The translations under genes were made by a program, and so were the position numbers. Shown piece by piece: positions 1 to 8,700 of a DNA stretch of 25,889 nt. The notes below the pieces were generated by a model. The model did no database searches, was not told where the DNA came from, and saw only the letters and a list, made by a program, of their open reading frames with translations. Position 1 is the stretch's first letter; each line of letters begins with the position of its first letter. The stretch comes from Burkholderiaceae bacterium (lineage in GTDB: Bacteria; Pseudomonadota; Gammaproteobacteria; Burkholderiales; Burkholderiaceae_D): contig JAIELO010000278.1 in the NCBI GenBank assembly GCA_019752915.1, forward strand, positions 1 through 25,889, read 5' to 3'.

Positions 1-528
1 AGCGGTGATCTGTTCCACTACATGACCTACGGCGTCACCCCGGACATCCTGACCTCGGCCAAAGCGCTGGGCAATGGTTACCCGATCGGCGCCATGCTGA
101 CCACCAACGAGCTGGCCAAGGCCCTCAACGTCGGTACCCACGGCACCACCTACGGCGGTAACCCGCTGGCTGCCACCGTGGCGCTGACCGTGCTGGAAAC
201 CATCAACCAGCCGGCCTTCCTGGCCCGTGTCAAAGAAGCCGGTGCCAAGCTGCGCGCCACCATGGAAAAACTGGCGGCCGATTATCCGCAAGTGTTTGCC
301 CAGGTGCGCGGTGCCGGTCTGCTGCTCGGTCTGGTGACCAGCGAAGGCTGGAAAGGCCGTTCGAAAGACATCCAGCGCGCTGCCGAAGGCCATGGCCTGA
401 TGGTGCTGATCGCCGGTATGGACGTGCTGCGTCTGGCACCAGCACTGATCGTCAGCGACGCGCAAATCGCCGAAGCGGATCGCATCCTGCGCCTGTCGCT
501 CGATGATCTGATCAAAGCAGCAGCGTAA
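1..528 (+). CDS. astC: Succinylornithine transaminase AstC/AruC, 3' part
   Basis: This is the C-terminal 175 residues of a class-III, PLP-dependent aminotransferase. The reading frame is open from base 1, so the gene starts before the window. In the AST pathway the enzyme moves the amino group of N2-succinylornithine to 2-oxoglutarate, giving N-succinylglutamate semialdehyde and glutamate. The stretch TSAKALGNG holds the PLP-binding lysine (codon 61-63). The HGTTYGGNPLA block that follows and the terminal VLIAGMDVLRLAPAL segment are typical of the AstC/ArgD family. ArgD (acetylornithine transaminase) is the close alternative, and the enzyme is often bifunctional. The position directly in front of the succinyltransferase genes makes the catabolic role the likely one. 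Confidence 0.9.
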   Translation, partial: SGDLFHYMTYGVTPDILTSAKALGNGYPIGAMLTTNELAKALNVGTHGTTYGGNPLAATVALTVLETINQPAFLARVKEAGAKLRATMEKLAADYPQVFAQVRGAGLLLGLVTSEGWKGRSKDIQRAAEGHGLMVLIAGMDVLRLAPALIVSDAQIAEADRILRLSLDDLIKAAA

Positions 529-545
529 CACTGCACGAAATAGTA

Positions 546-599
546 ACGGCGGACTGGTTCCGCCGTGTTTCATTTGGGCCCGGCACGGTGCTGCCGGGC
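546..599 (+). terminator. Two tandem hairpins between astC and aruF
   Basis: Two perfect 8-bp stems follow each other in the 123-nt gap. Positions 546-553 pair with 559-566 around a 5-nt loop, and 578-585 pair with 592-599 around a 6-nt loop. The first is followed by GTTTCATTT and the second by TAGATCTTATT, so neither has a strong U-run. They could be a leaky terminator, an mRNA-processing or stability element, or an operator pair. They probably lower or separate expression of aruF relative to astC. Confidence 0.5.
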
Positions 600-651
600 T
601 AGATCTTATTGAGTTTCAGGATTGCGCAAAGCATCGCACGAAGGAGTCCAC

Positions 652-1689
652 ATGTATGTAGTTCGTCCGGTCGAACTGACGGATATTGCCGCGCTAGAAG
701 CACTGGCGGCGGTGACCATGCCGGGTGTGCACACCTTGCCGAAAACGCGCGAGAAAATCGTCGCGATGGTAGAGAGTTCCATCGCCTCGTTTGCCGCGCA
801 GGTCGATATTCCCAGCGAAGAGGCGTATCTGCTGGTGCTGGAAGCACCGGGCGAAAATGCCATCGTCGGCACGGCGGCGATTTTTGCCGCCGCCGGCTCC
901 AACGGTACCTATTTCTCGTTCCGTAATGACGTGGTGCAGCAGGTCTCGCGTGACCTGAACATCAGCCACAGTGTGCATGCGCTGACGCTGTGCTCCGAGC
1001 TGACCGGTTATTCGCAGTTATCGAGCTTCTATGTGGGCGAGCGCGAACATGGCACGCCGGAAGCGGCGCTGCTGTCGCGTGCGCGGCTGATGTTTGCCGT
1101 GCTGGCACCACATCGCTTCGCCGAGCGTTTCTTCGTGCCGCTGGCCGGTGTGACCGATAGCGACGGCGGCTCGCCGTTCTGGGATGCGCTGGGCCGCAAA
1201 TTCTTCAAGATGGATTTCCTCGATGCCGAGCGCGTCATCGGCGGGGCGCGTAACCGCACCCTGATCGTCGAGCTGATGCCGCACTATCCGGTGTACGTGC
1301 CGCTGCTGCCGGGCGATGCGCAGGCTGCCATGGGGCAGATCCATCCGTCCGGCGAACTGGCTTTCAATCTGCTGACCGCAGAGGGCTTCGAAGCGGATGA
1401 CTACATCGACATTTTCGACGGCGGGCCGATTCTGCAGGCGCACAAGAATTCGCTGCGTACCTTTACCGGCGCGCTGCAGCGTCGCGTGGCACTGGCCGAC
1501 GATGGGCCGGATCGTGGCCGCGAGCCGCAAGTGCGCTACGCCGTGTCGGCCGGCGCCGAACATCAATTCCGCGCAGTGATTACCCACTGCGCGGCGCTGG
1601 AATCGCAGGTGAACGTGGCGTTGACGGTCGAAGTGCAGCAGGCGCTGCGCGTGACCGAAGGCGATACCGTGATCTGTGTCCGTATCTAA
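652..1689 (+). CDS. aruF: Arginine N-succinyltransferase, alpha subunit (AruF)
   Basis: A 345-residue AstA-family protein. With AruG it transfers succinyl from succinyl-CoA to the alpha-amino group of arginine, the first AST step; in Pseudomonas the two subunits form a hetero-oligomer. Recognisable blocks are the N-terminal MYVVRPVELTDI, SELTGYSQLSSFYV, FWDALGRKFFKMDF, ELMPHYPVYVPLLP and DYIDIFDGGPILQA, as in Pseudomonas AruF. The frame is open further upstream to a TTG at 622. The ATG at 652 is chosen because AAGGAG (641-646) sits five bases in front of it and the N-terminus matches the family. Compared with AruG, the region equivalent to the GNAT acyl-CoA-binding loop is degenerate (VGEREHGTPEAALLSRARL). 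It lies 13 nt before aruG and is surely cotranscribed with it. Confidence 0.9.
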   Translation: MYVVRPVELTDIAALEALAAVTMPGVHTLPKTREKIVAMVESSIASFAAQVDIPSEEAYLLVLEAPGENAIVGTAAIFAAAGSNGTYFSFRNDVVQQVSRDLNISHSVHALTLCSELTGYSQLSSFYVGEREHGTPEAALLSRARLMFAVLAPHRFAERFFVPLAGVTDSDGGSPFWDALGRKFFKMDFLDAERVIGGARNRTLIVELMPHYPVYVPLLPGDAQAAMGQIHPSGELAFNLLTAEGFEADDYIDIFDGGPILQAHKNSLRTFTGALQRRVALADDGPDRGREPQVRYAVSAGAEHQFRAVITHCAALESQVNVALTVEVQQALRVTEGDTVICVRI

Positions 1690-1702
1690 GGGTGGAAACC
1701 AT

Positions 1703-2761
1703 ATGCTAGTTGTACGCGCTATCACCGCTAACGATCTCGATGCCCTGTACGTCATGGCGACTCAGGTCGGCAGCGGCATGACCACCCTCAAACCCGACAT
1801 GAAGATGATGAGCGACCGTCTGGCGGTGGCCGTTGCCTCGTTCGCGGAAACCATCGCTCCGGAAAAGCGCGACTACATGTTCGTGATGGAAGATACCGAC
1901 AACGGCCGTATCGCCGGTGTCTGTGCCATCAAGGGCGCAGTCGGCCTGACGGAGCCGTTCTATAACTACCGGATTGGCACGCTGGTGCACTCCAGCCGCG
2001 AGATCGACGTGTTCACGCGCATGGAAACGCTGTACCTGTCGAACGATCTGACCGGCAGCACCGAACTGTGCTCGCTGTTCCTGCATCCCGATTACCGCAC
2101 CGGTAATAACGGCAAGCTGCTGTCCAAATGCCGCTTCCTGTTCATTGCCCAGTTCCCTCACCTGTTCACTGAAAAGCTGATCGCGGAAATGCGCGGCTAT
2201 CAGGAAGATGATGGTCGCTCGCCGTTCTACGAAGGACTGGGACGTCACTTCTTCAAGATGGATTTCGAACATGTCGATGCGCTGACGGCGGTCGGCAAGA
2301 AATCCTTCATCGCCGAACTGATGCCACGCCAGCCGATGTATGTCGACTATCTGCCGCAGGATGCGCAGGACGTGATCGGCAAAGTACACGCTTCGACCGC
2401 GCCAGCGCGCCGCCTGCTCGAGCAGGAAGGTCTGTACTTCGAAGGCTATGTGGATATTTTCGATGCTGGTCCGGTGCTGCAGGCACGTGTGTCGGAACTG
2501 CGCGCCATGCGCGAAAGTGCCCTGGCCGATATCGGTCCGGTGAGCGACGCGGAGCACGCCTGCACGGCAGCGGCCGAGGTGAATGAACCGGTGCTGGTGT
2601 CGAATACCACGCTGGGTGACTTCCGCATGATTCTGTCGCAGGCGGTGCCTGTCAACGGTGCCATCGCGCTGCCACCCGACGAACAACAATTGCTGCACTG
2701 CCAGCCCGGCGATGCCGTGCGTACCCTGACTCTCAATCCGAGGAAGAATCCCCATGTCTAA
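1703..2761 (+). CDS. aruG: Arginine N-succinyltransferase, beta subunit (AruG)
   Basis: A 352-residue AstA-family protein, paralogous to the preceding gene and the closer of the two to single-subunit AstA of enterobacteria. Diagnostic segments include NYRIGTLVHSSREI, LSNDLTGSTELCSLFLHPDYR, RTGNNGKLL at about residues 132-140 (a GNAT-like acyl-CoA-binding loop), GLGRHFFKMDF and YVDIFDAGPVLQAR. With AruF it catalyses arginine + succinyl-CoA to N2-succinylarginine + CoA in the cytoplasm. The ATG at 1703 is preferred over upstream in-frame codons because of the AAGGGTGG sequence at 1688-1695 and the family-like MLVVRAI start. The stop codon overlaps the astD start by 8 nt, which suggests translational coupling. 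Confidence 0.92.
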   Translation: MLVVRAITANDLDALYVMATQVGSGMTTLKPDMKMMSDRLAVAVASFAETIAPEKRDYMFVMEDTDNGRIAGVCAIKGAVGLTEPFYNYRIGTLVHSSREIDVFTRMETLYLSNDLTGSTELCSLFLHPDYRTGNNGKLLSKCRFLFIAQFPHLFTEKLIAEMRGYQEDDGRSPFYEGLGRHFFKMDFEHVDALTAVGKKSFIAELMPRQPMYVDYLPQDAQDVIGKVHASTAPARRLLEQEGLYFEGYVDIFDAGPVLQARVSELRAMRESALADIGPVSDAEHACTAAAEVNEPVLVSNTTLGDFRMILSQAVPVNGAIALPPDEQQLLHCQPGDAVRTLTLNPRKNPHV

Positions 2762-4226
2762 TGTCCTGAGTAATTTCATCAACGGCGTCTGGAGCGCCGG
2801 TAGCGGTGCCGAACTGGTGACCATCGATCCGTCGAATGGCAAACAGACCTGGGCCAGTCGCGAATCGACTGCGCAGGATGTACAGCAGGCCTGTGCTGCG
2901 GCGCACGCTGCGTTCGAAGCGTGGGCACTGACGTCGCTGGAAGAGCGGATCGCCGTGTGCACCCGTTTCCGTGATCTGCTGAAACAGGATGCCGAAGAAC
3001 TGGCGTTGCTGATCGCCGAAGAGGTGGGCAAGCCGATGTGGGAAGCCCGCACCGAAGTGACCACCATGGCCAACAAGATCGATATCTCGGTGCAGTCGTA
3101 TGGCGCCCGTACCGGCGAGACCCATGCCAAGGTCGCTGACGGCGAAGCCGTACTGCGCCACCGTCCGCACGGTGTGTTCGGCGTGTTCGGTCCGTATAAC
3201 TTCCCCGGCCACCTGCCGAACGGCCACATCGTGCCAGCCCTGATCGCCGGTAACACGGTGGTGTTCAAGCCAAGTGAATACGCGCCACGCACTGCCGTGA
3301 AAACCGTGCAGCTGTGGGAACAGGTTGGCGTACCGAAAGGCGTGATCAATCTGGTCAACGGTGGTCGCGATGCCGGTGTGGCACTGGGTCAGAATGCATT
3401 GCTGGACGGCGTGCTGTTCACCGGTAGCTGCCAGACCGGCAGCGCCTTGCACAAGCAGTTCGGCGGCCAGCCGGGCAAGATGCTGGCGCTGGAAATGGGC
3501 GGTAACAATCCGCTGGTGGTGTGGGACGTGAAAGACATTGACGCGGCCGTGTTCATGGCGATTTCGTCGGCCTTCATTTCGGCTGGCCAGCGCTGCACCT
3601 GCGCGCGTCGCCTGATCGTGCGCGACGGCGCGGAAGGCGATGCCATCATCGCCCGTCTGGTCGATGTGGCGAGCCGCCTGACCATCGGCGCTTCCGCCGC
3701 CGAACCGGCACCGTTCATGGGGCCAGTCGTGTCGGCAGCCGTGGCCAAACGTCTGCTGCAGGCGCAGGCCGACCTGATTGCCAAGGGCGGTACCAGCCTG
3801 CTGGCGATGCGCCAGCTCGACGAGAACACCGGTTTCGTTTCGGCCGGTATCGTCGACGTCACCGCCGCACAGGGCATTCCGGATGAAGAGTGGTTTGGCC
3901 CGCTGCTGCAGGTGATCCGCGTGGCCGATTTTGACGCCGCCTTGAAAGCGGCAAATGCCACCGAATTCGGTCTGGCTGCTGCGCTGATTTCCAACGACGA
4001 GCAACTCTGGAAAATCTTCCAGGTGCGCGCCCGTGCCGGCATCGTCAACTGGAACCGTCCGACTACCGGTGCTGCCAGCAGCGCGCCGTTCGGTGGCGTG
4101 GGCAAATCGGGCAATCACCGTCCGAGCGCCTACTATGCCGCGGATTACTGCGCCTATCCGGTTGCTTCGATCGAAAACAATGTACTGGAAATGCCGGCCA
4201 AGCTGTCGCCCGGCATGCACTTCTAA
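2754..4226 (+). CDS. astD: N-succinylglutamate 5-semialdehyde dehydrogenase AstD
   Basis: A 490-residue NAD-dependent aldehyde dehydrogenase, close to the usual AstD length. It oxidises N-succinylglutamate semialdehyde to N-succinylglutamate, the fourth AST step. Visible family motifs are GVFGPYNFPGHLPNGHI in the N-terminal half, FTGS of the nucleotide-binding fold, the general-base Glu247 in LALEMGGNNP, the catalytic Cys281 in AGQRCTCARR, and EEWFGPLLQ towards the C-terminus. GAGGAAG at 2740-2746 is a good ribosome-binding site for the ATG at 2754. The gene overlaps aruG by 8 nt and lies 9 nt before astB. Confidence 0.95.
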   Translation: MSNVLSNFINGVWSAGSGAELVTIDPSNGKQTWASRESTAQDVQQACAAAHAAFEAWALTSLEERIAVCTRFRDLLKQDAEELALLIAEEVGKPMWEARTEVTTMANKIDISVQSYGARTGETHAKVADGEAVLRHRPHGVFGVFGPYNFPGHLPNGHIVPALIAGNTVVFKPSEYAPRTAVKTVQLWEQVGVPKGVINLVNGGRDAGVALGQNALLDGVLFTGSCQTGSALHKQFGGQPGKMLALEMGGNNPLVVWDVKDIDAAVFMAISSAFISAGQRCTCARRLIVRDGAEGDAIIARLVDVASRLTIGASAAEPAPFMGPVVSAAVAKRLLQAQADLIAKGGTSLLAMRQLDENTGFVSAGIVDVTAAQGIPDEEWFGPLLQVIRVADFDAALKAANATEFGLAAALISNDEQLWKIFQVRARAGIVNWNRPTTGAASSAPFGGVGKSGNHRPSAYYAADYCAYPVASIENNVLEMPAKLSPGMHF

Positions 4227-4235
4227 GGAAAACCC

Positions 4236-5573
4236 ATGAGCGCACGCGAATTCAATTTTGACGGTCTGGTCGGTCCATCGCATAACTACGCTGGTCTGTC
4301 GTTCGGTAATGTGGCCTCGTTCAGCAACGTCAAGAGCGCCTCCAATCCCAAGCTGGCAGCCTTGCAGGGACTGGCTAAAATGCGTGCGCTGGCGCAGCGC
4401 GGCTTTGCGCAGGCGCTGCTGCCACCGCAGGACCGGCCGAACTTCCGCATGCTGCGCAGTGTCGGTTTCACCGGCAGCGATGCCGAGGTGCTGGCGCGTG
4501 CCGCCAAAGAAGCACCGGTGCTGCTGGCCTGCGCCTATTCGGCCTCGCCCATGTGGACGGCCAATGCAGCCACTGTCAGCCCTTCGGCCGACAGTGCTGA
4601 TGGCCGTACCCATTTCACGGCCGCCAATCTGAATAACAAACTGCACCGCGCCTTCGAGCATGCCCAGTCGGCGCGCGCGCTGCGCGCCATCTTCAAGGAC
4701 GAGCGTCACTTCGCCGTACATGATGCCTTGCCCGGTACGCCGGCGTTTGGCGATGAAGGCGCGGCCAATCACACCCGTCTGTGCCGCGAGCATGGCAGCG
4801 AGGCCGTCGAGCTGTTCGTGTATGGCCGTTCCGAGTTCGACGCCGCTGCACCGGCACCGAAAAAATATCCGGCCCGCCAGACGCTGGAAGCGTCGCAGGC
4901 AGTAGCGCGTCTGCATGGCCTGTCGGCTGGCCGTATTGTGTACATCCAGCAGAATCCCGACGTGATCGATCAGGGCGTGTTCCACAACGACGTGATCGCC
5001 GTTGGTAACGCGAATGTGCTGTTCTACCACGAGCAGGCGTTTGCCGACACGGCCAACAGCCTGCAGCAGCTGCGCCACGCCATGGAAGGCGTGGGCGCCC
5101 AGCTGAATGCGATCCGCGTCGATACGGCGCAGGTGTCGGTGGCCGATGCGGTGGCCAGCTACCTGTTCAACAGCCAGTTGCTGAGCAAGGACAACGGCAA
5201 GATGGCGCTGGTGATTCCGCAGGAATGTCAGGAAAACGCCGCCGTTGCCGCCTATCTGCAAGGGCTGGTGGCCAGCGGTAACGCGATTGACGAACTGATT
5301 CATTTCGACCTGCGCCAGTCGATGCGCAACGGTGGCGGGCCTGCCTGCCTGCGTCTGCGGGTAGCGCTGACCGATGCCGAAGCCGCTGCTATGCATCAAG
5401 GCGTGGTGATGACCGAAGCGCTGTACCACACGCTGGTGGCGTGGGTCGAACAGCATTATCGCGACCGTCTGGAACCGGCCGACCTGGCCGATCCGGCGCT
5501 GGCGATCGAGGTGCACACGGCGCTGGAAGCGTTAAGCCGCATTCTCGGTCTGCCCGGGCTGTATGATTTGTAA
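4236..5573 (+). CDS. astB: N-succinylarginine dihydrolase AstB
   Basis: A 445-residue member of the guanidino-group-modifying (amidinotransferase-fold) family, matching the roughly 447-residue E. coli AstB. It hydrolyses N2-succinylarginine to N2-succinylornithine, two ammonia and CO2, the second AST step. The N-terminus ([19 protein letters not shown]) is typical. The expected catalytic residues are all present: Glu174 in GDEGAANHT, His250 in VFHNDVIA and Cys371 in [18 protein letters not shown] just upstream of the ATG is the ribosome-binding site. The product feeds AstC, whose gene is at the left end of the window. Confidence 0.95.
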   Translation: MSAREFNFDGLVGPSHNYAGLSFGNVASFSNVKSASNPKLAALQGLAKMRALAQRGFAQALLPPQDRPNFRMLRSVGFTGSDAEVLARAAKEAPVLLACAYSASPMWTANAATVSPSADSADGRTHFTAANLNNKLHRAFEHAQSARALRAIFKDERHFAVHDALPGTPAFGDEGAANHTRLCREHGSEAVELFVYGRSEFDAAAPAPKKYPARQTLEASQAVARLHGLSAGRIVYIQQNPDVIDQGVFHNDVIAVGNANVLFYHEQAFADTANSLQQLRHAMEGVGAQLNAIRVDTAQVSVADAVASYLFNSQLLSKDNGKMALVIPQECQENAAVAAYLQGLVASGNAIDELIHFDLRQSMRNGGGPACLRLRVALTDAEAAAMHQGVVMTEALYHTLVAWVEQHYRDRLEPADLADPALAIEVHTALEALSRILGLPGLYDL

Positions 5574-5582
5574 GACAGGATT

Positions 5583-5611
5583 TTGCCCCCATCTAACATT
5601 TGGTGTCTAAT
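5583..5611 (+). promoter_or_regulatory. Candidate sigma-70 promoter for gdhB-astE
   Basis: TTGCCC (5583-5588) and TCTAAT (5606-5611) are separated by 17 bp. The -10 box matches the consensus at 5 of 6 positions and the -35 box at its first three. It lies just after the astB stop codon and about 94 nt before the gdhB start. The intervening leader contains a 7-bp stem (5638-5644 with 5657-5663). If real, gdhB and astE can be expressed independently of the upstream ast genes. Confidence 0.4.
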
Positions 5612-5704
5612 GGGACGGAGCCTGAACTTCCGTAACCGCCGCGCAGCCACAAGCCGGCGCGGCTCTGCAACTAAAAATACTCATAACGTATTGGAGAAGC
5701 AACA

Positions 5705-8700
5705 ATGAAACAAATGTCACAAGACCTGCGCGCACAGACGCTGGAACTGGTCAATTCGCGGCCTGCCGCTGCCGGGAACACCCATGTGGCCGCGCTGATT
5801 AGCGCCTGGCTGGGTACCCTCGATGACGAAGATCTGGCGGGCACCGTGCCGGCCAGTCTGGCGCCGGTTTTGTGGGACGGTTTCACGCAAGCTTCGCAAC
5901 GTCGCGGTAGCGGCGCGCAAATCGCGCGTCTGCGCTATGACGACGGTCGCGGCGGCATGGCGACCGCGCTGCTGATTCTGAATGACGACATGCCATATCT
6001 GGTCGATTCGATCGTGATGGCGGCGCGCAAACTGCGCGTGGGCTTGAATGCGGTACTGAACTCGGTGCTGGCGGTGGCGCGCGATGCGCAGGGCGCCGTG
6101 ACGGCCGTTGGCCAGTCTGGCGACAAGCTGGAATCTTATGTACTGTGCCTGCTGACGGAAGATCTGCCGGAAGCGGAACTGGGCATGCTGGTAGAGCGTC
6201 TGGAAATGGTGTCGCGCGACGCTGCCGTGGTGCGCCGCGATGCCGCTGCCATGCTGGCCCACTTCGAGCGCATCGGTGCCGAAGCGGCAGCGCAGGGCGA
6301 TGAAGGCAAGGAAGTTGCGGCCTTCCTCGACTGGGCGCGTAGCGAAGGCTTCGAGCCGTTCGGTTATGCTTACTATCAGGTCAAACCCGGCGTGCGCGAA
6401 CTGGAACGCGATATCCCTAGCCGCATCGGCGTGCTGCAGGATACCTCGCATCCGGTGTATGGCACCTGCCTGGCCAATATTCCCGGTGACTTCGACACGC
6501 TGTCAAAACGTGCCAGCGCCCTGTCCATCGTCAAAGCCGACGTGGAAGGCACCCTGCACCGCGAGCAGCAGCTGGACTTCATCGGTGTACGCCACACCGA
6601 CGCGCAAGGCGCGATTCTGGGCGAATACTGCTTCGTCGGTCTGTTCACCCGCGCCGCCACGGCTACCCCGCTGAACCGTCTGCCGTTCGCGCGTGGCCGT
6701 GTGACCAAGGTACTGAGCATTGCCGGTGTGCGTCAGGAAGGCTTCCGCGCCGAGAAATTCATCGAGATTCTGGAATCGCTGCCGCGTACCGAAACGCTGG
6801 AAGGCGAAGCCGAATGGCTGGCAGAAGTGTGCGGTTCGGTGGTGTCGCTGTACAAGCAGCCGCGCACCAAAGTGTTTGCGCGCCGCGACGTGTATGCGCG
6901 TCACTTGAACGTGCTGGTCTACCTGCCACGCGAGCGTTACAGCGCCAGTGTCGCATCGGCGCTGGCTCGCGCACTGCAAGCGAGTTCCGGCGCCAGCCAT
7001 GTCAGCTCGCAAACGCTGGTGGCCGATGGCCCGCTGGCCCGCGTCTACCTGATCGCCCACGCGGCACGCTATCCGCTGGATCTGGAAAGCGATATCCAGC
7101 AACCGCTGCTGTCGGTGCTGGATGGCTGGCATGACCAGTTCTCGGCACAGGCCGATGCCGTGGAAGATGTGGTACTGCGCGCTAGTCTGCGCAAGATGTG
7201 CGCAACTCTGCCAGTCGATTACGTGGCGACCACCACGCCGCAGGCAGCCTTCCTCGATCTGAGCGTGATTCTGCGTCGTACCGATACCACCCGCGTCAAC
7301 GTGCGCGTGCAGATCGCCGAAAGCGGCACCACCATCCGTCTGTACTCGGTGGAACGTGTGCCTGCGCTGTCGGCAATTCTGCCAGCGCTGCATAACGCCG
7401 GCGTGCTGGTGGATCGTGAACAGACCCATTCGCTGCGCGTCGATGGTCAGCGTCACTTTGTCACCAGTCTGGCAGTCGATGCTGCCAGCGCTGCGGTGCT
7501 GGCGCGTGAAAATATCGTCGGCGTGTCCGAAGAATTGTTCGCGGCACTGCTGAATAACGAAGCCGAAGACGGTCGTCTGAACGGGCTGGTGGTAGAAGGT
7601 GGCCTGAGCGTGCGCCACATCCAGCTGGTACGCGCCTACATGAGCTACTGGCGCCAGACCGGCAGCCGCTTCTCGGTGCGCTACATCGCCGAAACGCTGC
7701 GCAAGCAGCCGGTGGTGGTCAAGCAGCTGGTAGACGCCTTCCTGCAACGCTTCAACCCTGCGCTGGACGACGCAAGCCGTGCTGCGGCGCTGGAAACGCT
7801 GGCCGCCATCAAGAGCCGTCTGCCTGCCATCAACCACGCCGATAGCGAAGAAGTACTGGGCGCGATGGCCGATCTGATGGGCGCCACAGTGCGTACCAAC
7901 TACTTCCAGAATGCCCAGCAGGGCGACAAGATCATCTTCAAATTCGATACCAGCAATCTGGCGCTGGTGCCGGAACCACGTCCGTTCCGCGAAATCTTCG
8001 TGTTCTCGCGTCGCTTCGAAGGCGTACACCTGCGCGGCGGCCCGGTTGCTCGCGGCGGTCTGCGCTGGTCGGATCGTATGGAAGACTACCGCACCGAGGT
8101 GCTGGGTCTGGTGAAAGCGCAGATGGTGAAGAACGCCGTGATTGTGCCAGCCGGCGCAAAAGGCGGTTTCGTCTGCAAGCAGATGCCGAAAGACGCTGCC
8201 CGTGAAATCATTGCGGCGGAAGGCGAAGCGGTCTACCGTCTGTTCATCGCCAGCCTGCTGGAAGTGACCGATAACCGTGTGCTCGGCAAAATTGTCGCAC
8301 CGGCCGATACCGTGTGCTACGACGCCAACGATCCGTATCTGGTAGTGGCAGCCGACAAGGGCACCGCAACCTTCTCCGACATCGCTAACGGCATCGCCGT
8401 ACAGCGCGGCTTCTGGCTCGGCGATGCGTTTGCATCGGGCGGCTCGAATGGTTACGACCACAAGAAAATGGGTATTACCGCCAAGGGCGCATTCGAAGCG
8501 GTCAAGCGTCACTTCTACGAAATGGATCACGACATCCATGCCACGCAGGTGACCATGGTGGGTGTGGGTGACATGTCCGGTGACGTATTCGGTAACGGCG
8601 CACTGCTGTCGCGCAAACTGAAAATCGTGGCCGCCTTCGATCACCGTCATATCTTCCTCGATCCGAATCCGGACATGGAAAAATCGTTCGCTGAACGTGC

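Noticed and set aside
1706..3358. 550-codon open frame on the - strand across aruG and astD
   Set aside because: Antisense shadow that spans two + strand genes and shows no domain or good start site.
2733..5516. 927-codon open frame on the - strand, antisense to astD and astB
   Set aside because: Same cause: low-complexity His/Arg/Gln-rich translation, no family motif, and it covers two clear ast genes on the + strand.
5638..5663. GC-rich 7-bp stem before gdhB as a terminator
   Set aside because: A 12-nt loop and no T-run; it is at most a leader structure.
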